Shown here: positions 37,566-49,278 of the stretch, one piece after another
How positions within the stretch are numbered: the stretch's first letter is position 1
Layout: the number at the start of each line of letters is the position of its first letter
NCBI RefSeq assembly: GCF_030818015.1
Contig: NZ_JAUSZX010000001.1
Coordinates: 3,224,001 to 3,288,000, forward strand
Length of the DNA: 64,000 bases
Direction: 5' to 3'
Source of the DNA: Arthrobacter globiformis
Lineage (GTDB): Bacteria > Actinomycetota > Actinomycetes > Actinomycetales > Micrococcaceae
Made by a program: the position numbers and the translations under genes
Notes under the pieces: generated by a model
Database searches by the model: none
The model's input: the letters and a program-made list of their open reading frames with translations, nothing else
Told to the model about the DNA's origin: nothing

Positions 37566-37921
37566 CACAGCACCTCCCTGAGGTGCTCAACGGTGGGTTT
37601 GCCGACGCCGTTGTCCAGCACGGCAATGACGTCCACCCGGCGCAGCGGCAAGCGCAGTCCATGGTCTCGGCACCAGGCCGAACCGAGGCGGTGAAGCCGG
37701 GCGAGCTTGTCTGCGCCCACGGCCTCGAACGGGTGGCCGTAAGCGAGCGAACGCCGCGTTTTCACCTCGGCAGTGACGAGGGCGTCACCGTCGAGTGCGA
37801 CGATGTCGATTTCGCCGTCCGGGCAGCGCCAGTTGCGCTCCACGATCAGCATCCCCAGCGATTCCAGGTACTCCGCCGCGAGCTCTTCCCCGCGCCGGCC
37901 CAGCAGATCCTTGGCTTTCAT
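37565..37921 (-). CDS. YraN family (UPF0102) putative nuclease-fold protein
   Basis: 118-residue protein with the restriction-endonuclease-like pattern ...GRRGEELAAEYLESLG, GEIDIVALDGDALVTAEVKTR (D and ExK) and YGHPFEAV. GGAGG sits 5 nt before ATG 37921. Coupled with comM. Cellular role unknown. Confidence 0.88.
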   Translation of the reverse strand: MKAKDLLGRRGEELAAEYLESLGMLIVERNWRCPDGEIDIVALDGDALVTAEVKTRRSLAYGHPFEAVGADKLARLHRLGSAWCRDHGLRLPLRRVDVIAVLDNGVGKPTVEHLREVL

Positions 37922-38101
37922 GTCCACCTCCGCAACAAGACTGCGGGGGCCTGGCTCACCCGGAATAGGGCGCTATTGGGCTATGTGGGAAAGTCCGTCG
38001 GGATACAGGGGAAAGGAGGCAGGGATCCCGGAGAAAGACCGGCTGTGGAGGAACGGTGACGCCCCGAGGAGTCGCTGGAGGAACGCGGGGAGGCAGTAAC
38101 C

Positions 38102-38428
38102 TCAGTTGCCGAGGTCGACGTCCTTGGGCAGCGCGAGCTCCTCGTTGCGCGGCAGTTCCTCGACGTTGACGTCCTTGAACGTGATGACCCGGACGCTCTT
38201 CACAAACCGCGCTGAACGGTACACGTCCCAGACCCAGGCGTCCTGGAGCGTGAGATCGAAGTAGACCTCGCCGTCGGCGCTGCGCGCCTGCAGGTCCACG
38301 TGGTTGGCGAGATAGAAGCGCCGCTCGGTCTCGACCACATAGCTGAACAGACCCACAACGTCGCGGTACTCCCGGTAGAGCTGGAGCTCCATGTCGGTCT
38401 CATAGTTCTCAAGGTCTTCGGCACTCAT
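38102..38428 (-). CDS. DUF2469 family protein
   Basis: A 108-residue protein beginning MSAEDLENYETDMELQLYRE and containing YFDLTLQDAWVWDVYR, FVKSVRVITFKDVNVEEL, the signature of DUF2469 (Rv2901c-like), always next to rnhB in actinobacteria. Function unknown. A longer frame reaching into rnhB is out of phase with that gene and is rejected. The 180-bp gap to yraN holds no recognisable gene. Confidence 0.9.
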   Translation of the reverse strand: MSAEDLENYETDMELQLYREYRDVVGLFSYVVETERRFYLANHVDLQARSADGEVYFDLTLQDAWVWDVYRSARFVKSVRVITFKDVNVEELPRNEELALPKDVDLGN

Positions 38429-38481
38429 GGTTCCATCTTGCACCATGCGGCGGGAACCCGCGCACCGCACGACGCACCGCA

Positions 38482-39153
38482 CTACTCCGTCAGCAGGTTC
38501 CAGCTGACCCGGTGGTAGGGGCTTGGGCCGCGCGTGCGGATCGCTTCCCGGTGCGCTGCGGTGCCGTAGCCCTTGTTGACGTCCCAGCCGAAGTCCGGGT
38601 ACTCGAGGTGGAGCTGCCGCATGTGCAGGTCCCGCTCGACCTTGGCAAGGACACTCGCGGCGGCGACGCTGAGGCACTGCATGTCGGCCTTGACCAGGGT
38701 GTGGACGGGCGCGTCACAGCCGGGGTCGGTGATGACTTCGTCGAACAGTGAAGGCTGGACGGCGGGCGAGAGCCAGTTGTGGCTGCCGTCCAGCAGGACG
38801 ACGTCCGGCGTGATGCCAGCGCAGAGGATCTCAAACCAGGCCCTGTTTCCGGCGGCCCGGAGGGCGCCCATGATGCCGAGTTCGTCGATTTCGCGCGCGC
38901 TGGCATGTCCGACCGCGGAGGCGGCGCTCCACGCCCGCACCAGGGGATCGAGCCGTTCGCGGTCTGCTGCCTTAAGCAGCTTGCTGTCCCGGACATCTGC
39001 GAGCAGTTCCATGTTCTGCAGGTCCACGACGGCGATTCCCACGCTCACCGGCCCCGCGAGGGCGCCTCGGCCTACCTCGTCGACGCCGGCCAGGAACCGC
39101 GCCCCGCGGGGAAGGAAGCGCTTCTCGTAGTCAAGCGTGGGTGCAACAGACAT
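38482..39153 (-). CDS. rnhB: ribonuclease HII
   Basis: Removes ribonucleotides misincorporated in DNA. The 223-residue protein has GVDEVGRG (D25, E26), a second Asp in VVLLDGSHN, a fourth in [21 protein letters not shown], and a C-terminal [20 protein letters not shown] block. It starts 2 nt after the lepB stop. Confidence 0.95.
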   Translation of the reverse strand: MSVAPTLDYEKRFLPRGARFLAGVDEVGRGALAGPVSVGIAVVDLQNMELLADVRDSKLLKAADRERLDPLVRAWSAASAVGHASAREIDELGIMGALRAAGNRAWFEILCAGITPDVVLLDGSHNWLSPAVQPSLFDEVITDPGCDAPVHTLVKADMQCLSVAAASVLAKVERDLHMRQLHLEYPDFGWDVNKGYGTAAHREAIRTRGPSPYHRVSWNLLTE

Positions 39154-39155
39154 GG

Positions 39156-39986
39156 CTAACCTGCCGACGGCACTTTCTTGAAGACATCGGAATAATTGTC
39201 CAGGGCCGCCCAGCGGTTCATGGGCCAGGCGATGACGGCTGCCTTGCCTTCGATGTCGGCGATGTCCACGAAGCCGCCGTTGGTGTCGGTGTGGGCACGG
39301 GAGTCCGCCGAGTGGTTGCGGTTGTCACCCATCACCCACACCTTGCCCTGGGGCACGACGACGTCGAAGGTGCGCACTGCCGGAACTTCGGCAGGATTGA
39401 CGTATGTCTCGTCCAGCGCTGCGCCGTTGACGGCGATCTTGCCTCCGGCGTCACAGCAGACGACGTGGTCCCCGGGGAGGCCGATGACCCGCTTGACCAA
39501 ATGCTGCTCGGAATTGTCCGGCAGCAGGCCCACGAAGGTCAGCCCGTCCTCCACGACGCTGAACGGCCCGTCGGCCTTTTGCGGTGTAGGCGGCAGCCAG
39601 CCCTTGGTGTCCTTGAAGACCACCACGTCGCCGCGCTCCAGGGCGAACGGCTCCGGCACTAGGAGGTTCACGAAGATGCGGTCGTTGATGTCCAGAGTGT
39701 TCACCATCGACTCGGACGGAATGTAGAAGGCCCGGAACAGGAAGGTTTTGATGAGGAAGGACAGCACGACGGCGATCACCACCACCGTGGCGATTTCCTT
39801 CAGCCACAGCAGGAAGGGATTGCGGGCACGGGCCTGTTCCTGGCGGCGCGGGCCGGCAGGAGTAGGTGACCCGGGTCCGGAACCGCCGGAGGCAGACACC
39901 TCCGAAACGGGCTCCTGGGCGGCGTGCCGTCCCGGCCTCGCAGCAGCCTGCCGCGGTTCGGAGCTCCCGGGATCGATTTCCGGCAT
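39156..39986 (-). CDS. lepB: signal peptidase I (second of two)
   Basis: Cleaves signal peptides on the outer face of the membrane. 276 residues: a ~60-residue Pro/Ala-rich cytoplasmic tail, TM helix ~65-82, catalytic Ser93 in [11 protein letters not shown], Lys165 in [12 protein letters not shown] and the box [12 protein letters not shown]. Its ATG immediately abuts the stop of the upstream paralogue. Confidence 0.95.
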   Translation of the reverse strand: MPEIDPGSSEPRQAAARPGRHAAQEPVSEVSASGGSGPGSPTPAGPRRQEQARARNPFLLWLKEIATVVVIAVVLSFLIKTFLFRAFYIPSESMVNTLDINDRIFVNLLVPEPFALERGDVVVFKDTKGWLPPTPQKADGPFSVVEDGLTFVGLLPDNSEQHLVKRVIGLPGDHVVCCDAGGKIAVNGAALDETYVNPAEVPAVRTFDVVVPQGKVWVMGDNRNHSADSRAHTDTNGGFVDIADIEGKAAVIAWPMNRWAALDNYSDVFKKVPSAG

Positions 39987-40667
39987 CTACTGTCCATCCT
40001 TTGTTGTTGTAATGGCCGCCGACGGTGGCCGCGCCACTGACGCAAATCTATCAAGCGGCCAGAGAATCTGTACCGGCCTGCCGATCACCCTGTCCGACCG
40101 CACCATACCGCCGCCCGGTGCACCCAACAGGCTGCGGGAGTCCGCGGACACCGAGCGGTGGTCCCCGAGCAACCACAGCCGGCCCTCAGGAACAGTCACG
40201 TCGAACTTCTGGGTGCTCGCTGCATCACCGTCATACAGGTAGGGTTCCACGAGCGGCTGACCGTTGACTGTGAGGCGTTTGCCGGCGTCGCAGCAGACCA
40301 CGTGGTCGCCGGGGAGCCCGATGACCCGCTTTACATATGTAGTATCACTGCCGGTCAGTCCCAGCCAATGGCCTGCCGCGGCCGCCGCTTCCTGCAGCGG
40401 ACCTTCCCCGCTGTTCAGCGGTGCGAATGAACCCCGGCCGTCGAACACGACGACGTCGCCGCGGCGGATCGGCTCCGACTGGAAGTCGGTGCGGGACACC
40501 AAGATCCTGTCACCCGTGCCGAACAGCGGCTCCATCGAGGCAGAAGGAATGTAATAGACGTCCAGCCACAGGGAGCGGATCAGCCCGCTGACCAGGACGG
40601 CAGCCAGCACCGCCAGCAACGCAAAACGCCAGCCCGGTTTCCCTGGCTGGCGTTTTGTCTGGTCCAT
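39987..40667 (-). CDS. lepB: signal peptidase I (first of two)
   Basis: 226-residue paralogue with a short cytoplasmic tail, TM ~14-33, Ser44 in YIPSASMEPL, Lys113 in [11 protein letters not shown] and GDHRSVSADSR, so it is catalytically complete. The first codons of this gene contain a 13-bp inverted repeat followed by TTTTG that resembles an intrinsic terminator (see the separate entry). Two adjacent LepB genes with different loop lengths suggest divided substrate ranges. Confidence 0.95.
   Translation of the reverse strand: MDQTKRQPGKPGWRFALLAVLAAVLVSGLIRSLWLDVYYIPSASMEPLFGTGDRILVSRTDFQSEPIRRGDVVVFDGRGSFAPLNSGEGPLQEAAAAAGHWLGLTGSDTTYVKRVIGLPGDHVVCCDAGKRLTVNGQPLVEPYLYDGDAASTQKFDVTVPEGRLWLLGDHRSVSADSRSLLGAPGGGMVRSDRVIGRPVQILWPLDRFASVARPPSAAITTTKDGQ
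40613..40657 (-). terminator. terminator-like hairpin inside the 5' coding end of lepB
   Basis: On the minus strand CAAAACGCCAGCC (complement of 40645-40657) pairs with GGCTGGCGTTTTG (complement of 40622-40634), 13 perfect base pairs and a 10-nt loop, with the stem's own TTTTG as the run. It lies within codons ~4-16 of lepB. The 87-bp rplS-lepB gap has no other terminator. Confidence 0.6.
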
Positions 40668-40754
40668 GATCCGTATCCTGTGGCGCGCTGTTGCGGATGG
40701 CTCCGGCGCTGGCCGGACACGGGTTGGGGACCCGCCGTGAAAGTCCGTCGGGAC

Positions 40755-41114
40755 TTACTTGGCGGTGCTGAAGTCGCGCTTTTCCTTGATCTTCGCAGCC
40801 TTACCGCGCAGTGCACGCATGTAGTAAAGCTTGGCGCGGCGGACGTCACCCTTGGTGACGACCTCGATCTTTTCGATGATCGGGGAGTGCACCGGGAAGG
40901 TACGCTCAACGCCGACACCGAAGGAAACCTTGCGGACGGTGAAGGTCTCGCGAATGCCGTCGCCCTGGCGGCCCAGGACGAAGCCCTGGAATACCTGGAC
41001 ACGGGAGTTCTTGCCTTCGATGATGTTCACGTGAACCTTGAGGGTGTCACCCGCGCGGAACTCGGGAACGTCAGTGCGCAGCGAGGCTGCATCTACGGAA
41101 TCGAGGATATGCAT
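40755..41114 (-). CDS. rplS: 50S ribosomal protein L19
   Basis: 119 residues starting [19 protein letters not shown] with [25 protein letters not shown] and [20 protein letters not shown], all standard for bL19. AGGAG lies ~8 nt before the ATG. It follows trmD by 262 bp that include a candidate promoter and a ~180-nt leader. Confidence 0.98.
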   Translation of the reverse strand: MHILDSVDAASLRTDVPEFRAGDTLKVHVNIIEGKNSRVQVFQGFVLGRQGDGIRETFTVRKVSFGVGVERTFPVHSPIIEKIEVVTKGDVRRAKLYYMRALRGKAAKIKEKRDFSTAK

Positions 41115-41300
41115 TGATCCACTCCTGGTGGACGCCACAGGTCATCCACTTTGGGTCACGGCAGCCAAGCCCGGATATTTCCGGGAATCGCTGCCGAAGT
41201 GTTGAGGTCCGGTCCCGCCACCCTTTGGCGGTACCGGGGTGCCTTGCTGTTGGTTACGCTCCCCCTGTGGCAGGCGCGGACCCAGCAGACACAAGGATTA

Positions 41301-41329
41301 ATTATGCCCCATATGGCACGAATTGGTAA
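41301..41329 (-). promoter_or_regulatory. candidate rplS promoter
   Basis: Minus strand TTACCA (41324-41329), 17-bp spacer, CATAAT (41301-41306), a reasonable sigma-70-type match in an AT-richer patch between trmD and rplS. It would give a ~180-nt leader; no known ribosomal leader fold was recognised in it. Confidence 0.5.
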
Positions 41330-41376
41330 ATTATGGAACCCTTTGCGCCATATGGATCATGCGACACTCCTGAGGC

Positions 41377-42189
41377 TCAGGCGTCTGGCCCGCTTTCATG
41401 GTCCGGCCGCCGCCTGAGGTGACCGTCGACGACGTCGTACCCCAGGTCCGAGAGGGCGGTGCGGTCTGCGCGGGGCAGGGTCCCGGCGTCGAACGTCCGA
41501 AGCAGGTCAGGACGGCGTTCCGCCGTCCTGCGGTACTGTTCGTGCCGGCGCCATTGCGCGATCTTGCCGTGGTTGCCGCTGAGCAGGACCGCCGGAACCT
41601 CCCGGTCGCGCCAGACCGACGGCTTGGTGTAGACGGGGTACTCGAGCAGGCCGTCCGAATGCGACTCCTCCACGAGCGACTCGGGGTTTCCCACCACTCC
41701 GGGGAGCAGCCGGCCGATGGCTTCCACCATGGCCAGGACGGCCACTTCCCCGCCGTTGAGGACGTAGTCGCCGAGGCTGACCGGACGGACGGTGAAGTGT
41801 TCCTCGGCCCATTCGATGACGCGCTCGTCAATGCCCTCGTACCGCCCGCAGGCGAACACTAGTTGCTCTGCCTCGGCAAGCTCGTAGGCCAGCGCCTGGT
41901 TGAAGCGCTCCCCCGCCGGAGACGGGACGATCAGCACGGGCTTGGTAGCACCGGCCGGCCGGGCAGCCGCCACGGACTCTAGGGCCTGCGCCCACGGCTC
42001 GGCCTTCATGACCATGCCGGCGCCGCCGCCGTAAGGCGTGTCGTCCACGGTGCGGTGGCGGTCGGTGGTGAAGGTGCGGAGATCGTGCACGTTTAGGTCC
42101 AGCAACCCGTCCTGGCGGGCCTTGCCGATGAGCGACAGCTCCAGCGGTGCCAGGTACTCGGGAAAAATACTGACGACGTCGATTCTCAT
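41377..42189 (-). CDS. trmD: tRNA (guanine-37-N1)-methyltransferase
   Basis: Methylates G37 of tRNAs reading CNN codons. 270 residues: [27 protein letters not shown], the trefoil-knot SAM motif [11 protein letters not shown] and [21 protein letters not shown]. Starts directly after the rimM stop, so the two are coupled. Confidence 0.97.
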   Translation of the reverse strand: MRIDVVSIFPEYLAPLELSLIGKARQDGLLDLNVHDLRTFTTDRHRTVDDTPYGGGAGMVMKAEPWAQALESVAAARPAGATKPVLIVPSPAGERFNQALAYELAEAEQLVFACGRYEGIDERVIEWAEEHFTVRPVSLGDYVLNGGEVAVLAMVEAIGRLLPGVVGNPESLVEESHSDGLLEYPVYTKPSVWRDREVPAVLLSGNHGKIAQWRRHEQYRRTAERRPDLLRTFDAGTLPRADRTALSDLGYDVVDGHLRRRPDHESGPDA

Positions 42190-42771
42190 CTAGGCTTTGG
42201 CCTCCGGCTCAGTCTCATCCTCGGCGGAGTCCGAGCCCCTGGTCTCCGGGTCCTCCGGGCCCTCCTCGTTGATCTCGAACAGGCCAGCCGGCGGAGTGAG
42301 CAGGATGTAGCCCTCCTCGATGTTCACCTCGGGGACGATCTGCTCCACGAACGGGATGAGGATTTCCTTGCCGTCCGGCGTTTCGACGACGAGCAGGTCC
42401 TGGACGGGCATGGTGTTCAGGGCGGTGACCTTGCCTACGGCCTGGGAAGCGACGCGGGCCTCGAGGCCGACGAGCTCGTGTTCATACCAGCCCTCGTCGT
42501 CATCCTCGTCGAGTTCTTCGGTTTCGATGAACAGCTTGGCGCCGCGCAGGGTCTCGGCACGGTTCCGGTCGGCCACCCCCTCGAAACCGAGCAGGAGGAT
42601 GTCCTTGTTCCAGCGGGCGCTGCGCACGGTGAGCGGCCCGGCGGAGGCGGGGTCCACCACAAACTCGGTGCCGGGAACGAACCGGTCCTCCGGCGCGTCG
42701 GTGAGCACCTGGACGGTCACCTCGCCGCGGATTCCGTGGGGCTTGCCGATACGGGCCACCTGAAGCTGCAT
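42190..42771 (-). CDS. rimM: 16S rRNA processing protein RimM
   Basis: 30S maturation factor. 193 residues: N-terminal MQLQVARIGKPHGIRGEVTV, then the PRC-barrel half with LLVVETPDGKEILIPFV and an acidic C-terminal tail. The ATG at 42771 has GAGGAAC upstream. Conserved rpsP-khpA-rimM-trmD order. Confidence 0.95.
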   Translation of the reverse strand: MQLQVARIGKPHGIRGEVTVQVLTDAPEDRFVPGTEFVVDPASAGPLTVRSARWNKDILLLGFEGVADRNRAETLRGAKLFIETEELDEDDDEGWYEHELVGLEARVASQAVGKVTALNTMPVQDLLVVETPDGKEILIPFVEQIVPEVNIEEGYILLTPPAGLFEINEEGPEDPETRGSDSAEDETEPEAKA

Positions 42772-42848
42772 GTGTTCCTCTGTTTGGACTGCGTGTTGAT
42801 GCGTGGTTAAGACTTTGCGGACGTCCTGACTAGTGTCAGGGCCCAAAG

Positions 42849-42891
42849 CAGTCCGGCCCCTCCACCGTTAGCTGGTGGAGGGGCCGGACTG
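42849..42891 (-). terminator. perfect 18-bp hairpin between khpA and rimM
   Basis: CAGTCCGGCCCCTCCACC (42849-42866) is the exact complement of 42874-42891 with a 7-nt loop, followed on the minus strand by CTTTGGG. It probably separates rpsP-khpA from rimM-trmD transcripts at least partly. Confidence 0.7.
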
Positions 42892-42913
42892 TAAGGCAAG
42901 TGCTGCAGGCGCG

Positions 42914-43156
42914 TTACCGGCGGCGGTCGGTGTCGACGACGTCGACCCTGACCTGCTCGCCATCTGCCAGCGCCGCTACGACCGTGCGCAATGCACGCGC
43001 GGTGCGGCCCTGGCGTCCGATTACCCGTCCGAGGTCTTCCTGGTGAACGCGCACCTCGAGGGTATCCCCGCGGCGGTTGTTCTTGGCACTGACCTTGACA
43101 TCCTCAGGGGAGTCGACAATGCCGCGGACAAGGTGTTCGAGCGCTTCTGCCAGCAA
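42914..43156 (-). CDS. khpA: KH-domain RNA-binding protein KhpA
   Basis: 80-residue single KH domain: LEHLVRGIVDSPEDVKV and the RNA-binding GXXG loop in RVIGRQGRTARALRTVV. KhpA/KhpB heterodimers bind many RNAs and affect cell division in Gram-positives. It appears to start at a TTG one base after the rpsP stop region, with GAGG upstream. No alternative ATG/GTG is in frame nearby. Confidence 0.93.
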   Translation of the reverse strand: MLAEALEHLVRGIVDSPEDVKVSAKNNRRGDTLEVRVHQEDLGRVIGRQGRTARALRTVVAALADGEQVRVDVVDTDRRR

Positions 43157-43157
43157 T

Positions 43158-43571
43158 TTACTCAGCCTCGGTGGTCTCTGCTTCAGCCTCGGCGGGGGCT
43201 TCCGATGCCTTGGCCTTCTTGGTGATGGCTTCCGGGATGATCACGGAACCCTTCTCCGGAGCAACGAATGCTTCCTTGTCGGCCTTGGTCTTCAGGGTGC
43301 CTTCCTGGCCCGGCAGACCCTTGAACTTCTGCCAGTCACCGGTGATCTTCAGGATCGCGGCGACCTGCTCCGACGGCTGCGCGCCGACGGACAGCCAGTA
43401 CTGTGCACGCTCGGAGTTGACCTCGATGTATGAGGGCTCCTCGGTGGGGTGGTACTTGCCGATCTCTTCGATGGCACGGCCATCACGCTTGGTGCGCGAA
43501 TCGGCGACGACGATGCGGTAGTACGGTGCGCGCATCTTACCGAAGCGCTTAAGGCGAATCTTTACGGCCAC
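43158..43571 (-). CDS. rpsP: 30S ribosomal protein S16
   Basis: 137 residues from the GTG at 43571, giving [29 protein letters not shown] lies 11 nt upstream. An upstream GTG at 43583 is embedded in that Shine-Dalgarno and is unlikely. The C-terminus has an Ala/Glu-rich extension (~residues 105-137) beyond the ~85-aa core, common in actinobacteria. Confidence 0.97.
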   Translation of the reverse strand: MAVKIRLKRFGKMRAPYYRIVVADSRTKRDGRAIEEIGKYHPTEEPSYIEVNSERAQYWLSVGAQPSEQVAAILKITGDWQKFKGLPGQEGTLKTKADKEAFVAPEKGSVIIPEAITKKAKASEAPAEAEAETTEAE

Positions 43572-43764
43572 TTTTGTGGTCACTCCTGTTTCTGAAACGG
43601 GGTTGAACCCGCGTTCTGCACCCGTGGGGCGGGCCGTACTTGGGGGTTCGAAAAGGACAGGATCCAGACGCGGAGAGAGGGGCCACGCAGATCGAGTACC
43701 TGTCTATTGTGCCAGATCGTCCGCGTTATTTCGACTTGACATGCGGACGGAGGCTTATGGCGCG

Positions 43765-44199
43765 CTAGGAAGACCAGACGTAGAGACCGGTCCTGCTGCC
43801 TTCGTCCACGGTGCCGGCGAGCTCTGCCAGCTGCTGGACGTAGTTCCTGGCTTCCCCGGCACCAAAGGGCATGTCATCCTCGGCGGCCCAGCGCTCGGCC
43901 ACCTCGTCCAAAACGTTGCCCTCACCCTCGGATTCGTAGGTGAGCAGCTCGGCCAGCGCCCGGACCATCGCCGCCGGCACGCCCAGAAGTGAATCGCTTG
44001 CCACGTCCACCATGGCCAGCTCGTAATCCGCGCCCGCGGCGTGCACCGCGGCACCGGCGAGGTCGCCGAGCTGTTCGATCTCAAAATCACTGATGCCGGC
44101 AATCCGGATGCCGTCGCCGGCAGCGGCGCCGCCTTCCAGCGCCTCGGCACGCTTGAGGGCGTCCTTGTGGGTGGCGACAAACACTTCGGTAAAGCCCAT
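43765..44199 (-). CDS. conserved hypothetical protein (144 aa)
   Basis: Starts MGFTEVFVATHKDALKRAEAL and contains FEIEQLGDLAGAAVHAAG, VPAAMVRALAELLTYESEGE and GEARNYVQQLAELAG. No signal, membrane or catalytic motif seen; mostly acidic and helical. I do not recognise a family. It is upstream of rpsP on the same strand, 194 bp away. Confidence 0.7.
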   Translation of the reverse strand: MGFTEVFVATHKDALKRAEALEGGAAAGDGIRIAGISDFEIEQLGDLAGAAVHAAGADYELAMVDVASDSLLGVPAAMVRALAELLTYESEGEGNVLDEVAERWAAEDDMPFGAGEARNYVQQLAELAGTVDEGSRTGLYVWSS

Positions 44200-44307
44200 G
44201 GATTCGTTCTCATTCCGTCGGCGGTGCATGCCCCGGTAGCGGCGGTGCCGGGGCCCTTCGAATGTCAGCCTAACCCAACCGGGCCCCGCCGGGCTTAGCG
44301 CACTGGC

Positions 44308-45183
44308 TTATCGAACGGCGACGCGGAGGCGGTTGCGCCACGGATCCTCGAACCGGAGCTCGGCGCCGGTGTGGTGCGATTCGACTCCGGCGACCCTGAG
44401 GCGGTCGGCGAGGGCGCCGACGTCGTCCCCCGAGGGGACCTCGATGAGGACCTCGCCGAGGCCCAGCGTGTCCTGGCGAGGGCCGGCGCCCCGGCTGTTC
44501 CAGACATTCATGGCCATGTGGTGGTGGTAGCCGCCGGCGGACACAAAGAGGGCCTGGCCGTGCCAGCCTGCCGTCTTTTCGAATCCCAGGGTGCCGACGT
44601 AGAAGTCATGGGCGGACTGGACGTCGCCCACCTGCAGGTGGACGTGCCCCACCCCTGCATCGGTGCCGCGCTGGCCTTCCACGGACTCCTGCGTGAGGTG
44701 GTCCTGGAGGTACTTCTGCGGCGGCAGCGCCAGGCTGTCCATGACCACGTTCTTGCCGTCCCATGACCAGGCCTCGCGTGGACGGTCCCAGTAGAGTTCG
44801 ATCCCGTTGCCTTCCGGATCGGTGAAATAGAACGCCTCGCTCACCAGATGGTCGGCGCTGCCCACGAAGGACTGCGGCTCATACTGGGCCGCGCTGGCAA
44901 TGGTGGCGGCCAGCGAGGACTGGTCCCCGAACAAGAGCGCCGTGTGGAAGAGGCCGGCCTCGCCCCGGCCGGGAATGTTGAGGCCCGGAGCGGGGGCGAG
45001 GTGCACCAGCGGCGTCTTGAGCCGGCCGAGGTAGAGTCCGCCATCCTGCTCGGCGACGACGTCGAGGCCAAGGGCGCGCTGGTAGTAATCGGTCATGAGC
45101 TTCATGTCGCCCACCTTGAGCATGACGGTGCCCATGGTGAGGTCGGCAGGAAGCAAGTCCTGGCTGCTGTCTGCTGCTGCCAT
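44308..45183 (-). CDS. two-domain VOC (extradiol dioxygenase/glyoxalase-fold) protein
   Basis: 291 residues with two vicinal-oxygen-chelate halves: the first (~14-130) with MGTVMLKVGDMKLMTDYYQ and FYFTDPEGNGIELYWDRP, the second (~170-290) with VGHVHLQVGDVQSAHDFYV and HHHMAMNVWNSRGAG. This is the CatE/YfiE layout of catechol 2,3-dioxygenase-like proteins. Substrate unknown; it has no aromatic-degradation neighbours. Confidence 0.85.
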   Translation of the reverse strand: MAAADSSQDLLPADLTMGTVMLKVGDMKLMTDYYQRALGLDVVAEQDGGLYLGRLKTPLVHLAPAPGLNIPGRGEAGLFHTALLFGDQSSLAATIASAAQYEPQSFVGSADHLVSEAFYFTDPEGNGIELYWDRPREAWSWDGKNVVMDSLALPPQKYLQDHLTQESVEGQRGTDAGVGHVHLQVGDVQSAHDFYVGTLGFEKTAGWHGQALFVSAGGYHHHMAMNVWNSRGAGPRQDTLGLGEVLIEVPSGDDVGALADRLRVAGVESHHTGAELRFEDPWRNRLRVAVR

Positions 45184-45261
45184 TGAATACTCCCGAATGT
45201 CCGGACCACCGGATTTCGGCGGCCTCTACATCTCTAAATTACTTGAAGCTTCAATTTATTC

Positions 45262-48372
<3,111 letters not shown>

Positions 48373-48430
48373 CGGCTCTTTGGAGTCCCGTCCGGCTGGC
48401 ATTGGGGGCCGGCCGGGCGGGGTCCCCGAA

Positions 48431-48498
48431 CGTCCGTCAGGAGGCCGCGTCCGTGAGGACGCCGCGTCCGTCGGGAGGCCGCGTCCGTCAGGAGGCCC
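48431..48498. repeat. 17-bp tandem repeat, four copies
   Basis: Units CGTCCGTCAGGAGGCCG / CGTCCGTGAGGACGCCG / CGTCCGTCGGGAGGCCG / CGTCCGTCAGGAGGCCC occupy 48431-48447, 48448-48464, 48465-48481 and 48482-48498. The last overlaps the stop end of the hydrolase gene. Confidence 0.9.
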
Positions 48499-49222
48499 TG
48501 GGCTGCTGCCGCCGGCTGACCTCGGCGATGAACGCCCTGATGTAGCGGTCGCCTTCCGGCGAGTCGTGGGGCCGGTGCCCACCCGCAGCAATGCGGTGCA
48601 GGGCGCCAGTCTCCCGCAGGTAGCCGGCGATTTCCTCGTAGAGCGGCTCCCAGCCACCGGTGAGGACCAGGGTGGGAACACCCGGCACAATCTGCAGCGG
48701 CGCCTGCCACGGTGCTGCCTGCAGGCGCAGCCGGCGCGCAGCCCGCTTCGCCTCGGGGGTACTGGGCTCCGGTGTGTCCGCGGCGAAGGCGCGGCGCAAA
48801 AACTCACGTTCGTAGTCGTCGTCGCCGAGCTGGTGCCTGACCTCGAACAGCGGCTCCATCAGGGCGCGGTGCGCGGCGGTGGCAGGCAAGTCGGCGGTGA
48901 GCGACAGGCAGGCCGGTTCCACGAGCGTCAGCGAGAACACCAGGTCCGGGCGTTCGACGGCGGCCATCATCGCGGCGATGGCGCCCTGCGAATGCGCCAC
49001 AACGTGGCCCCCGGCTGCCCCGCGCCCGTCGTCGGCCAGGGACCGCAGCACAATGCGGGCGTCCTCGGCGAAGTCGGTCTCCAGCGGTTCGGCCTCTGCA
49101 TCAAAGCCGTGGCGCCGAAGAAACAGGGCGTCGTACTGCAGGGCCATGCCGTGCTGGCGCGGCCACGCCGCGGAGCCGAAGTTACCGGCACCGTGGACGA
49201 ACACTACCCGCTGCTTATACAT
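48488..49222 (-). CDS. alpha/beta-fold hydrolase
   Basis: 244 residues: HGAGNFGSAAW oxyanion loop, nucleophile Ser in VVAHSQGAIAAM, Asp/Glu in LTGGWEPLYEE and the catalytic His in AAGGHRPHDSPEG. Substrate unknown. Convergent with thiC; its last codons run into a tandem repeat. Confidence 0.87.
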   Translation of the reverse strand: MYKQRVVFVHGAGNFGSAAWPRQHGMALQYDALFLRRHGFDAEAEPLETDFAEDARIVLRSLADDGRGAAGGHVVAHSQGAIAAMMAAVERPDLVFSLTLVEPACLSLTADLPATAAHRALMEPLFEVRHQLGDDDYEREFLRRAFAADTPEPSTPEAKRAARRLRLQAAPWQAPLQIVPGVPTLVLTGGWEPLYEEIAGYLRETGALHRIAAGGHRPHDSPEGDRYIRAFIAEVSRRQQPRAS

Positions 49223-49278
49223 GACCCAACCTTATGGCAGCGGTCTGACATCGGCGCCGGCCGACATCACCGTGCGCC

